From assembly GCA_032358165.1 (NCBI GenBank), contig JAALGY010000036.1, positions 620,001 through 684,000 of the forward strand: a stretch of 64,000 bases of DNA. The letters are read 5' to 3'. Positions 10,249-21,244 of this stretch are shown here, one piece after another. The stretch is from Diplosphaera chodatii. Taxonomy: Eukaryota; Chlorophyta; Trebouxiophyceae; Prasiolales; Stichococcaceae. How positions within the stretch are numbered: position 1 is the first letter of the stretch; every line of letters begins with the position of its first letter. The notes beneath the pieces were generated by a model. The model worked only from the letters and a program-made list of their open reading frames with translations, was not told the origin of the DNA and ran no database searches. A program made the translations under genes and the position numbers.

Positions 10249-12351
10249 ATGGGTGCAATTGACATGCCAGGGAAGACGGCGTCCGATGACAGGCTCCGAC
10301 AGCTGGTCGACGCCAGCTCACGCGTCGTGCTGGGCAACACGCACGTCGAGCCGACGGAGGACATGGTGGCTGAGCGCCGCCGCGCCTCCATCGATTCAGA
10401 GGCGCTGGCGGTCTTCATGAACGGCGGCGCCGCCAAGCTGCAGCGCAAACGGGAGTTGGCACAGTTCTTGGCGACCAAGCCGTGGGCGGACAAGAAGCGA
10501 CGCTACTTCCTGACACGCCCGGAGGAGTATAGGGACGGCCTCAAGGCCGCCCTTGGCATCTGGGACGCGATGCAGGAGGGGAACATGAGCATGGCTGACG
10601 GCATGATGATGCGGTCGCTGGTGAACTTCCCGGGCGGCCTGGAGTTGCACATCGGGATGTGGATCCCGTCGCTGCTGGGCCAGGCCAGCGAGGAGCAGCA
10701 GCAGCGCTGGCTGCCGCCCTCGCAGCGTCTGGAGGTGATTGGCACATACGCACAAACAGAGCTGGGGCATGGCACGTTTGTGCGTGGGCTGGAAACGACA
10801 GCGACATATGACCCCGACACCCAGCAGTTTGTCATTCACTCGCCGACGCTCAGCAGCACCAAGTGGTGGCCCGGCGGTCTGGGCAAGACGGCGACACATG
10901 TGGTGTGCATGGCTCGCCTGTTTCTAAACGGCAAGGACCACGGCCCGCATGGCTTCATTGTGCAGATCCGGTCACTGGCCACGCATCAGCCGCTGCCGGG
11001 CGTCACAGTTGGCGACATCGGGCCCAAGTTTGGCTACAATGGCGTGGACAATGGGTTCTTGCGCTTCAACTACGTGTGCATACCGCGCGACAACATGCTG
11101 ATGAGGTTTGCCAAGGTCACGCCGGAGGGCAAGTACGTCCCGCCGCCGCCCGCCAACAGCAAGGCCTCCTTCTCCACCATGGTGTACGTGCGTGCGACCA
11201 TCGTCGAGGATGCTGGCGAGTACCTGGCGCGCGCCGTGACCATCGCGACGCGGTACACGGCGGTGCGGCGGCAGACGGCGCCGGCGCCGGGCGCGAGGGA
11301 GACGCAGGTGCTGGACTACCAGAACGTGGCGTCGGACCTGCTGCCCACCGTGGCCGCCGCCTACGCTCTGAAGTTCATGGGCCAGGGTGCAATGGCGGAC
11401 TACCGCAAGTTCGAGGAGGGGCGCGACCAGGGCGACTTCTCGCTGCTGCCCGAGCTGCACGCCTCGCTGTCTTGCCTCAAGGCGCTGTGCACATGGATCA
11501 CGTGCGAGGGCATCGAGCGCTGCCGCTTCCTGTGCGGAGGCCATGGCTACAGCCTGCTGTCGGGGCTGCCAACAATCTACGCCAGCTACGTGCAGAATGC
11601 TACCTGGGAGGGCGACAACAATGTGTTATGCCTTCAGACGGCGCGATACCTGCTCAAGGCACTCGCGGCGGTCGCCAAGGGGCAGAAGCTCGCCGGCGGC
11701 GCAGCCTACCTGGGGGATGCAAAGGCAGAAGCTGGGCGGCGGTGTAGTGTCACTTCAGTGCAGGGCTGGCTGGATCCCCAGGCGCAGCTGGCAGCCCTCA
11801 GGCACCGCGCCTCGAGGCTCGCCAGGGAGGCGGCGCAGACGCTCGCAGACGCGAGCGGCGGCAAGCCAGCGTTCGAGGGCGCCGCCTGGAACAGCTGCAC
11901 TTCCGACATGGTGCGCGCCGCCAAGGCGCACGCTTACCTGATGCTGCAGACCAACTACTTCGACCGCGTCCAGGGTCTCCAGCAGCAGGGCGACCTGCCT
12001 GGTGGCACAGCGGCTGTGCTTCTGCAGCTAGCGCAGATGTTTGGAGCCCACACCATTGACAAGCAGCTGGGCGACTTCTTGGAGGACGGCTACATGTCAG
12101 AACAGCAGGCCAAGTGGGCACGGCAGGCGCTGTACGAGACAGTCAAGGCGGTGCGGCCCAACGCTGTGGCCCTGGTCGATGGCTTCGGCTTCACGGACTA
12201 CCTGCTCAACAGCGCACTCGGCCGCAGCGACGGCGACGTCTACAAGGCACTGCTGGAGATGGCGCAGTCATCGCCGCTGAACGACAGCCAGGAGGGCCCC
12301 GCCTGGGAGGGCGTCCTGCAGCCTCGGCTCGCGCCCCACGCCAAGCTGTGA
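10249..12351 (+). CDS. ACX: Acyl-CoA oxidase, peroxisomal
   Basis: A single uninterrupted 700-residue frame from ATG to TGA. It oxidises acyl-CoA to trans-2-enoyl-CoA with FAD and passes electrons to oxygen, making hydrogen peroxide in the first step of peroxisomal beta-oxidation. Family features in order: N-terminal helical domain; TYAQTELGHGTFVRGLETTA (flavin and substrate region); WWPGGLGKTATHVVCMARL; GPKFGYNGVDNGFLRF; the core GGHGYSLLSGLPTIYA; and YVQNATWEGDNNVLCLQTAR. The length matches the family (650-700). The protein ends HAKL, and AKL is an accepted type 1 peroxisomal targeting signal. It is the only long intron-free gene in the window. A TGTAA lies at 12670-12674. Confidence 0.95.
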   Translation: MGAIDMPGKTASDDRLRQLVDASSRVVLGNTHVEPTEDMVAERRRASIDSEALAVFMNGGAAKLQRKRELAQFLATKPWADKKRRYFLTRPEEYRDGLKAALGIWDAMQEGNMSMADGMMMRSLVNFPGGLELHIGMWIPSLLGQASEEQQQRWLPPSQRLEVIGTYAQTELGHGTFVRGLETTATYDPDTQQFVIHSPTLSSTKWWPGGLGKTATHVVCMARLFLNGKDHGPHGFIVQIRSLATHQPLPGVTVGDIGPKFGYNGVDNGFLRFNYVCIPRDNMLMRFAKVTPEGKYVPPPPANSKASFSTMVYVRATIVEDAGEYLARAVTIATRYTAVRRQTAPAPGARETQVLDYQNVASDLLPTVAAAYALKFMGQGAMADYRKFEEGRDQGDFSLLPELHASLSCLKALCTWITCEGIERCRFLCGGHGYSLLSGLPTIYASYVQNATWEGDNNVLCLQTARYLLKALAAVAKGQKLAGGAAYLGDAKAEAGRRCSVTSVQGWLDPQAQLAALRHRASRLAREAAQTLADASGGKPAFEGAAWNSCTSDMVRAAKAHAYLMLQTNYFDRVQGLQQQGDLPGGTAAVLLQLAQMFGAHTIDKQLGDFLEDGYMSEQQAKWARQALYETVKAVRPNAVALVDGFGFTDYLLNSALGRSDGDVYKALLEMAQSSPLNDSQEGPAWEGVLQPRLAPHAKL

Positions 12352-13152
12352 TGGCACACTGCGCAGTGGCATTGGGTGAACATCTGCAGGGTGGTTGATA
12401 GGGCGTCATCTGCCACGGGCGCCAGGAGCCCGCGTTGCTGGGCGGCAGCCCCGAAGTCAGCATTGTTTGCATCGCTCCAGGATGTCAGTCGCTGCTGTGA
12501 GGTGCGGAATCAGTCCGCTGCTTGAGAACCGGTAGGTTGACAGCATGCACTGCCACTGCACACGATATATAGGCATGTCAGGTCAACCGCCGCAGTTTTG
12601 CCATGGTGCTCGATTTTATTGGTGCATGCTGAATACAATTGTCAAGGCAAATCGGTGCTCTGTCCGTGCTGTAACACACGGCATTTCAGCCTTTGCCGTC
12701 AGTCCTGCGATGATTATTAGGTCTGCCACTTTCAGCGTGGATGTACTTCGACTAGATCTGGCAGCAACGGCGGCTTCGCGCCAACTAGGCGAAGCTGGCA
12801 TCTCGTACGGTAAACCGTACTGCAGGCTGCTTTGAGAGCAACAGCGCGTGTAAATGGCATCTGCATGTGATCCTCGTGTTGCGGTGTCACACGATGCAGG
12901 GATACTCAGCTTGTCGCAGTGGACTCTTGTTTCCCAGGTGTGCTGGCTTGGAAATCTCAGTCTCGTATGCATTCAGATCAAGTCCAGCCACAAGCCTGAT
13001 CCGGCACGGAAACTGCCGAAGACAGCGGCACACCCGATCAGCAAACGTGAAGATGGCCTCAGCGTGAGCGGACACTGCATGAACAACGTATACCTGCGTG
13101 CTTGCCATCTAAAGTGCTGGCTGCGGACTGCATACCATGAGCAGTGCACGCC
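12352..13152. other. Intergenic, acyl-CoA oxidase to fructosamine kinase
   Basis: Contains a TGTAA at 12670-12674, a possible poly(A) signal for the oxidase. Around 12854-13080 a plus frame resembles a transit-peptide exon (Ser/Arg/Lys-rich) that might belong to the next gene, but no splice join could be shown. Confidence 0.35.
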
Positions 13153-15083
13153 ATGCACAGGGCAAACGACGCCATTGCGGAGTGGATTGAAGCAGAAGTG
13201 CCGGAGGCAGGCAGAGTCACAAGCATTAGCGGGCGCGGGTCATCCGGATGGGCAACATTTTCTCGATATGACACGGACAGCGGGATGTCATTCTTTGTGA
13301 AACAGGTGGGTGGCAGAACCACGGCCATTTGTGCTTTCATCAGCATTGGTGCATTCATTACGTCCTGTTGCATGTGTGGGAGACCCACGGCCATTTGTGC
13401 ATTCATCAGCATTGGTCCATCAACCACGTCTTGTTGCATGGTTGGGACTGGTGCTTTCCGAAGCAGCGTGGTGTGTTGAGCAATTCCTCGATCTGCAGGC
13501 AAAGGGTCGAGACGATGGCATGTTCAAGGGGGAGGCTCTGGGACTACGAGCCATGTACGGTGAGGTGTATCCTGTGACGCACCCTTGACAGCTGCAACGC
13601 AAACGATTATGCAACCAGCAGCAAACGCATCGGTGTTGCTGAGGGATGCAGACACGCACACATTGAGGATACCCAGAATCTACTACTATGGCAGCTTGTC
13701 GTCCAACCCGGGCGGCGGCACGTCCATCATTATGGAGCACCTGGATTTCAGCAGCGGCAGCGACCAGGGGGCGCTGGGCACGCAGCTCGCCCGCATGCAC
13801 CTGGCGCAGCTGAAGGTGCAGCTGTGGCCGCTTGCGCTTGAGAAGCTGCTCACACGCTGGATGCCGAACCAGACACAACCAACATGATTGTGGAGGAGCC
13901 TGAGCCGGTGATGTCATGACACTGTCAAAGCGCAGCATGCATCTGCTGGTCAGGACCATGGTGGACCCGTGCAGCGACGCTGCAATTCTGAGTGTGTCTG
14001 AATTTGCCACAGGACCCTGACGCCGCCAGCGGCAAGTTCGGCTTCCCAGTCGACAACACCATTGGCGGCACCCCACAGGCAAATGGCTGGATAGACAACT
14101 GGGTAAGTTGCCAGTGCTTCGGCATGTATGTGATGCTGCATGACCTACTTAGAAAGCTGCACAGTACTTCACACGGCATGGTGGTGGTCGGTCAGGTCGA
14201 CTTCTACCGGGAGCGGCGGCTACGGCCCATGCTGAAATATGCAAACGACTCGGAAATGAGTCGGCTAGGCGACGTCCTGATGCGCAATCTGGACTCACTA
14301 TTTGACGGCATCGAGGTGTACACCAGGGCGTGCAGAACTAGAACTCAACTGGTGCCATCATATGCAAGGCGGACCACAGCACAGCATGGCCAGTGCGCAG
14401 ATAGTGTGGGATGTTCTTGCAGGTCAAGCCGTCTGTGCTGCATGGCGACCTATGGTCCGGCAACATTGGTTCAGCAGACGGGCAGCCTACCGTGTACGAC
14501 CCTGCAGTGTATTATGGCCACCACGAGGTATCAATTCATGACCCCTCATCTCGCTCTTTGGCGCCGCCAATGCATGAAGCTGCTCAGAGGCATTGTCAGC
14601 AGCACTTGCAAGCCGCTCTGTTGTCCTCGGTAACATGCATGTGCGCACGTCCAGGCTGAGTTTGGCATGTCCTGGTGCGCGGGATTCGGCGGTTCCTTCT
14701 GGTCAGCATACCATGAACTCATCCCACGAGCACAAGGTCAGGGTATCTGTTTGAGGGTGTGAAACTTCCGTGTGCTTCTCGAATGATGCTGGTGGGACAA
14801 GCACACGCGACGCGCATGAGTGCATGCTGTCATTGAACAGGTTTTGAGGAGCGGGCAAAGCTGTATCGGTTTTACCACCTGGCCAACCACTACGTGCGCA
14901 CGCACGCAGTGCAAGAGTCACGAGCAGCACCACAGCCTGCGTACCGCAGTGGCCCGCTGCCCAGCTCTCATTGCTGTTTGTAAAGACATTGACGGCCTGC
15001 CTTCCGTGCAGGTTCTTTTTGGGGGTGGCTACCGCAGCTCCGCAATGTCTGAGTTGAGCAGTTTGACACGGAACCTGAAGTAA
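13153..15083 (+). CDS. Fructosamine-3-kinase-related protein (ketosamine kinase)
   Basis: Nine exons join in phase: 13153-13305, 13499-13559, 13622-13815, 14013-14102, 14196-14315, 14423-14527, 14655-14736, 14841-14893 and 15012-15083. The product is 309 residues, the usual length of human FN3KRP. It phosphorylates the sugar of glycated lysine so that the adduct falls off, a protein deglycation repair step. Visible landmarks: FFVKQ (ATP-binding lysine), DGMFKGEALGLRAM, IIMEHLDF, LGTQLARMHLA, FGFPVDNTIGGTPQ, FYRERRLRPML, the catalytic VLHGDLWSGNIG, VYDPAVYYGHHE, FWSAYHELIPRA, LYRFYHLANHY and FGGGYRSSAMS. All signature motifs are intact. The first ATG in frame is at 13153. A chloroplast form is known in plants, but no targeting peptide is evident in this model. 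Confidence 0.93.
13320..13450 (+). repeat. Tandem duplication in intron 1 of the fructosamine kinase gene
   Basis: Two copies of a unit of about 66 bases, each beginning CACGGCCATTTGTGC and containing TTCATCAGCATTGG and TTGTTGCATG-like sequence, lie head to tail inside the intron 13306-13498. Several substitutions separate them. Confidence 0.8.
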
Positions 15084-15753
15084 TGTCAAGAGCCATTCGG
15101 GAGCAAGTAGCATGTTCATGGGGACGGTATTCGTCCCACATCTGATATTCAGCATCAGCATGTTGACCTCTGTACGCAGCTACAATCCCGGTTTCCGGGT
15201 GCATGTAAGGGTTGCATGCAAGCTGGGCCAGTCCGCAAGGTTGGCGCCTTGTCTGGGCACAACACCTTACACATTTTCACACACTAGATTCGCCGGTGAC
15301 GTACCTCTTCTGTAATCAAGTAACATGGTTCGCGAGTGACGGCTAGCTTGTGCTGCTTCGCCTATGCTCTGATGCGAGTTGCTGGTTGCACTGGTCGCAC
15401 CCGTGTGATCAGTTCTGATGGTCCCAGATGAGTCATCACCATGTCTGCTAGATGTTTACGAAAGACACGCAAGCTGGCCAAGGCAACCGCAGCAGCTGCC
15501 AGTCTATACCTTAGAGGTTAGACAGGTGATCTGTGCGGTGTGAGGTGACAGGAACGGAATTGACCAGTGGTGATCATGTGACTGTGCTCTGCTGCAAAGC
15601 TGAAGCCCGATGCAGTGCACCCGCATCGCACTTGCAGGGCGCAACACGCCCACAAAGCGCAGGAAGAGATGTTCAGCGCATGCTGTCGAGCATCCATCAG
15701 CCTCGTGTGCCACCGAAAGCCCGCACACTCAACGCTCAGAGGAGTCTGCAATC
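15084..15753. other. Intergenic, fructosamine kinase to F-box gene
   Basis: The TGTAA at 15311-15315 probably serves the kinase gene. Small plus frames at 15600-15750 look like leader sequence of the F-box gene. No other feature seen. Confidence 0.4.
15311..15315 (+). promoter_or_regulatory. Candidate TGTAA poly(A) signal
   Basis: TGTAA, 228 bases after the fructosamine kinase stop codon, in the sense orientation. Confidence 0.4.
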
Positions 15754-16927
15754 ATGGCACTCGACGCCGATGCCCTCCGGCTGATCTTCCTGCAGCTGCA
15801 AAAGGTGTCTGAGCCGCTGTGCTACAAGTTTTCAAGACAAACAGATGGATGCACTGAAACAGCGATATGTAAGTGGGTCTGCTCGCTGCGCATAGGTGCG
15901 GGACATCGGCAGCGTCGCACAGGTGTCCACAGCATGGCGGCGCATTGTCACCGAAACACCGGAGCTGTACGAGATACCTCTGCACGCTGAGATAAGCGCT
16001 GTGGAGATGACAGACGCACACAACGCGCTGATCAGTCTGGGCAGCGCATACCTGTCAGATGCCAGGGTGTTGTACATCACCTGTTGGCTGGGGCGCACCC
16101 AGCTGCAGCTTAACAGGTGAATCGCAGCTGTGCCATCGACAGATCTGCTGCTGCTTTGCGTGTCTGTCTTATCGTTGATCTGAGGTCCTTCGTCTGAACC
16201 TTCTGGCCATCCAATCCTCCAAATTTGTGTCCTTGCTGCAGAGAGACCCGTGTATTGGAAGACGGCAACTGTGCGCACAAGGCAGCACTCGTGGAGGGTT
16301 GTGCCACCTTACTGAATCAAACGGACAGAACGCTGCGTGGCAAGCAGGTGTGCCTCACACACTGGCGAAGCAGGCACAGCTTTGTACCTGCCAATTGTCA
16401 GCCTGATTAACAACTGTTGCAAGACTGCGCAGGCAGCCTTGAATGCAGCAGTGCGCGCGGAACAGCCAAGCCATATGCTTGACAGGCTTCAATCTAGCGT
16501 GCAACGATGGCAGCAGCTCAAGTCCCAGTACCGGGTACGCCTGATGCCTACTACTGCTTAGAACGACAGCATCGTCCTTTGACTGTGCACAGCTACTGCC
16601 ACCATATTGTCAACTGACTTCTTTCCACCCTTGCAACTAGTGCACTAGTTGGCTTCAGCTACCTCAGCAAGCGTGGAGTGGTGGCTTCTGCAGATAGAAT
16701 CTCTGCAGCTTGCATCAGCACATCATCTAATGGAGGCCGAGGAACAGTCGGCTGTGCGGCGCGTTGACACCTTGAGCCGGCGGCAACTGCAGCTGAATGG
16801 GGCACTCAAGCGGGCGAGGTTGCAGGCCGCGCGGGCTGCATGTTCGCATGGTGCTGTTGCAGCGGCGTATGCCACCCGCAGAATGTGTTGTGACAGCATG
16901 CCTGATGGCCAGAATCACTTCAGATGA
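15754..16927 (+). CDS. F-box-like protein with helical C terminus
   Basis: Exon 1 (15754-15804) encodes MALDADALRLIFLQLQK and joins in phase to the exon from 15896 (DIGSVAQVSTAWRRIV, then TPELYEIPLH). This is the F-box pattern: LP/D..L..IF..L, a short linker, V..V...W. It should bind SKP1 in an SCF ubiquitin ligase. Further exons read NRETRVLEDGN, then TALYLPIVSLINNCC, LDRLQSSVQRWQQLKSQY and ESLQLASAHHLMEAEEQSAV, ending near 16927. The exon from about 16377 joins best through a donor inside GGCAACT|GTGCGC. The C-terminal half is mostly amphipathic helix and coiled coil, with no leucine-rich, kelch or WD repeats, so the substrate is unknown. Confidence 0.62.
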
Positions 16928-17449
16928 GATGATGCGCCTGAAGTTTAGCTTCAGCTGAATTCTGCCCTGGTCAAAACATGCCTTCCATAGCAGTTTACCC
17001 ACTTTGCCACGCACAGGCTTGTTACAGGTGGAAAAGATGATCTCCACTGTTACACAGAGCAACGGCATGCCAGGCCAAGCTCCAACTTTGGGATCAAAAT
17101 CAAGGCATTCCCAGAACCATGCAGTCGGCTGCCTTTGCTTTGCAAATCACACCCAACGATGAAATGCTTGCGCATCAACTGTGCAACCCCGAACCAAGAC
17201 TGATTGCCATCTGCGCATTGTAAACCCAGCAGTCCGAAAATGCGCAAGTCCACGGATCGAGCGCATGTAGTGCGGCAGTAGCAGTGTGGGACCCTCAACC
17301 TTGTGGTGTTTTCCTGTGCAGATTCACTGTCTGGATCGGCTATCATGCCTATCAACGTGTGCTGATCCACGCAGATGCCTTCACTATCTGATGTGGGGTT
17401 GCACAGTGTATGCAAAGGCAGCATACCGTCCAGACAGCAGAGTCATGAG
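16928..17449. other. Convergent intergenic region
   Basis: Lies between the 3' ends of the F-box gene (+) and the BAR-like gene (-). TTACA (minus-strand TGTAA) occurs at 17022-17026 and 17050-17054 and may end the minus transcript. Confidence 0.4.
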
Positions 17450-20426
17450 TCAGATTGGGTGCTCAACCACCGATGCCTCGCTGTTCTCGCTGACCCTGCG
17501 GCTGTGGCTGCCTGCACGATAGGGAAGGAAAGGCCAATGCACCCCGTTGCAGCTTGACCAACATGCTGCACCGGCTGGCAGGTGATGACACCAGCATCTG
17601 CACGCAGAACGAAGTTCCCTTGAAGCGAGCTCACCATTGGGGGCGGCGCGCGGCAGCCCGGGACCGCTGCTGCCCTTGTAGCTCGAGTCCCGCACGGGCA
17701 GGCGCGCCGGCAGCTGCAGGCGGCGCATGATCAGTCTCAGAGGCAGTACTGGCAGCTCTGCGCTAACCTTTGACACACGTCGCAGAAAGCGATGCTGACG
17801 CTATACGTGCGGATGGTAGCGACACATCCCATGCATGTTGCTGATTGTCGGACAGCTGCTCATGCACCTTTGCAGGCCGGGTGTAGCCGGTGTTGGGGGG
17901 CCCATCCGGTGATGGTGCGGAGTCGGTGCGCAGCATGTTGGCGCCCATCGGCAGGTCACCCTGCAGCATCCCATACAGGTGTTCAGCCCCAGCACATGTT
18001 GAGGCCTACCTCAACGCGCTCACTAGGTCCCCGCACTGGTCCAAGGGCAGAATGATGGTCGGCCGTGCGATTGTTCCGCGCACGTGGGCGTTGTCGGCAG
18101 AGTAGGACGGGCCGTGGCGCGGGGGGGTCCACTCCTGCGACGCCGGGGCGCTGGGCGCGAAGTCTCCGTAGCGGTGCTGCGCCTGGGGCGGCTGCTGCTG
18201 GGGCGCAGGCGAGGTCCGGCCCGGCGGGGGGCTCGCGACGGGGGACTGCTCCCCGTAGCGCTGCGCCGCCGGCGCGGGCGGCTGCCACGCCGGCTGCTGG
18301 GGGGAGGCCGCGCCGGGGGTGGAGGCCGCCCCCGGGGACGCGGCGTCCTGCATGTGCAGCTTGTGCAGCGGCAGGTCCACCGCGGCGATCGCCGGGCCCG
18401 CGGCCACGGGGCCGGCCGCCCCGGGCCGCCCCGCAGCGGCCGCGGCGGCCTGCTCCTCCCGCTGCTGCATGCGCATCCACTCCAGCTCCTGGTCCGCCGC
18501 GGTCCTGCCGGCGGGCAGCGCCGGGCCGGCGGCGGCGTGCGGCCGGGCGGAGGTGAACGACCCGCCGTGGCTGCTGGTGGCGGGGGAGCCGGCGCCGGCG
18601 ACGGCCGGCCCCACGGGAGACGCGGGCCCCGCGCTGTTCCTCACCCAGCTGGTCTGCGGGGACATGGCGCGGCTGGACCCTGACGCGGCCGGCTGCGCCC
18701 CCGCTGTGACCTGCACGATCCACCAGTTCGCTCAGCACATCGCACAGCTGCATGGTTCCAACATACCACGCAACCAGCGCTGCTGATCTGGTTTGCTGTC
18801 TGATGCGCATTGCAACCTTGGTTTGCCGGCCGATGCGTACTACAAACTACATGCCTAGCATGCCTCGTGTCAGGCTGCGCCGACCTGGCTGCCACCGTTG
18901 AGCTCGGCGTACTGCTGCGCCACGGCGCCAAAGGCGGCCGACAGCGAGTGCATGGCCGCCGAGAAGAAGTTCTGCGCCCCCCGCGCGTCCGCCGCCAGCT
19001 GGACCGCCTTTTGGTACGTCTGCTCCTCCAGCTCCAGGTACTTGCCCCACCGCTCTGCAACTCAGCGTCGCATCTGGGGTCTAGGGTTTAAAAATTGCAA
19101 TCAGGCTTGCAATGACTGCGGGCATCAACACCTTTGTGGCGACCCTAGAGCAAGTCCACATGCTCAACAGCGGCCAGGCCAGCTGGTTCACAGGATGCCA
19201 CTCGCTGCTCTGGCATTGAAGGCAGCGCAGGCTGCGTCCCCACACCTTGCCGGAGGGCCTCCTTCTCGGTGATCCCGCCGTCGAGCGCCGCTGCCGCATC
19301 CTTCCCCTTCTTGCTGGCCACCTTCTGCTGGTACGCCTGCGATGCGTGCAGGGCTCAGCAACCCTGTGTTGGGCTGGTGCCGCAGAGCATGTGGTCGTGC
19401 ACCATTATGAGTGCACATCGCAACGCTGGGAGCAGAAGGGCATCATCAGCGGCGCAGCAGCAGTCGCGGGCTGACCTGCGCTTTGATGAGCTCCCCGCAC
19501 GCCTGCTCGTAGTGCTTCCGAGATGCTTCAAGCGGCACCATCGCCACCTGTTCAGGTGGTGCCATGGAAAAGGGATTTTCTCAAGGGACCAAGCAAAGGC
19601 GTTACAAGGGCCTGGGCAGGGTATGTATCAAGCCTTCGAACCAGCGTTGTAGCCACCTTGAGCTCGCCGTAGCGCTTGTGCCAGGCGTCCAACGGCTCAT
19701 GCGTCTGCGTCCTGAGCCGTGCAAAGAGTTCCTGCAGACGTTGACGACGAGAGGCAGCGTCATGGCACGCCTGCAGATACAGGACGACGCAACCACGGAG
19801 CAAGAAGGCACCTCTCAAAGACGACCCAAAGATCACCTTGACTGTTTCTGCACTCATGTATGTTGCGGGTGCGGTGGCCGGCGCGGGCAGCGAAGCAACC
19901 TCCTGAGGCAGGTGACCGTCGTTGCTGCCCAGCGAGGTGTGCAGCCACACCTTTACGGTCATAGAGAACACCTGATCAGCGTCACATGGTGTAAGCTTGT
20001 CTTAATTTACAGGCATGTGACACCGGCAACAGAAGCCGCACCCGTGGGTACGCGTGCAACGCGACGTCCAACATCGTCATCAGCTCTGCAGTCCAGGAGC
20101 TCCTATCATGCTTGTGCGATTTGCAACCGAAACAGTCTCAATGAGTGCACGTCGAAACGAGGCGGGCAAGCAAGTGGAGCACATACGTTGGGTGGACGCC
20201 TCAAAGCCGCGCAGCTGGCTGTCCGCTTTCACAAGTTGGCGCTTCCATATCTGCAGCTCGCCGTATGTTTTCGCCATCCTCTGGCCAGGCTCCGTTGTCG
20301 ACGCTGTAGGCAAGCACGCATCAGCAGTTAGCATGCATCTCGCCAGGTATGCTCGTGGCTACATGCAACAGCACCTATCGCATCTCAGTGCATCTCGTGT
20401 GCACCTCCGCCCATCCCAAACTTCAT
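17450..20426 (-). CDS. BAR-like coiled-coil protein with Pro/Gln-rich tail
   Basis: The start is the ATG at 20426. Exons 20405-20426, 20187-20303 and 20042-20085 join in phase (MKFGMGGASTTEPGQRMAKT, YGELQIWKRQLVKADSQL, TMLDVALHAYPR). Further exons give LFARLRTQTHEPLDAWHKRY, LEASRKHYEQACGELIKAQ, AYQQKVASKKGKDAAA, KYLELEEQTYQKAVQLA and FFSAAMHSLSAAFGAVAQQY. Then comes a Gln/Pro/Ala-rich region (about 18024-18700), GDLPMGANMLRTDSAPSPDG, and a last exon after a long pyrimidine tract ending VSENSEASVVEHPI at the TGA at 17450. The charged helices (YGELK, DAWHKRY, SRKHYEQA) look like a BAR or F-BAR membrane-curving module. This is inferred from pattern only; no SH3 or PX domain was seen. It probably acts in endocytosis or vesicle traffic. 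Confidence 0.55.
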
Positions 20427-21244
20427 GTTGGCGTTCTGCAGGCTTGCTCCAACCCCTTGCACCCAAGATTGACGTCTATTTAAGAGTATGCGAACGCAGC
20501 GAATGGCCTTGCCAGCGCAGCAAACGATGCTTGCTATGTGAGTTGCACGCTGTTGAGGCTGGTAGACAATAAGCTGAACTCGCAGCCTGCTCAGCTGATC
20601 ATGCAATCTGCACATGGGTTACGTGGTCGTGCAGCAACCTAGGGCTTACCACGGTGGTAATTATGCTAGGCTGAAGAAGATCAGCAACGACGTGGGATAT
20701 ATTAGGCTTAGCAAGGCCATTGGCGCAGGGGTGGCATGCCACCGTTGTGAGCAGCTGTACCACGCTATGCTCGTTGACAGTGGTCCCTCGTTCACATGCC
20801 AGAACAACGGTGCCTAGTCTGCTCAGCCATGCCTGCTAGCATACGGTAGTATCCCCAAGCAAACAATCTGCCTGACATCGCACTGTCACGACAAGGGTGC
20901 ACACAAGATGCAGAACACTTGCAGACATATTCCCAGACACATCTATGTACCACACCCTGTCACGAGCCTGGCAGTCCTGTTGCCACCCTGCCAGCATCTG
21001 CACTAACCGCCTCCCGCTTCGCACTGCCTGAGGTTCTCTACCCAGGGCTTGTTTGGGCCGCTGAAGTGCCGCACGACTGGCACCTGCGTGTGTGCACAGC
21101 CGTGGCAGGGCTGAGGGAAGTTCTCCGAATGACTGCCTAAATGACAAGGATCTGTGGCAGTTGCAGACGCCTACAAAACTGCAGTGCTTTGAGAGATGAA
21201 TGACATCATTGACTACACTGTGAAAGCGCGACGCCAGCGGCTGA
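20427..21244. other. Intergenic, BAR-like gene 5' side to GT8 gene 3' end
   Basis: Both flanking genes are on the minus strand. A minus frame of 103 codons at 20836-21147 has no splice context or recognisable domain. I see nothing else. Confidence 0.4.

Noticed and set aside
17983..18810. Long GC-rich frames on both strands
   Set aside because: The minus frame that joins in phase to its neighbours is the Pro/Gln tail of the BAR-like gene; the others are shadows.
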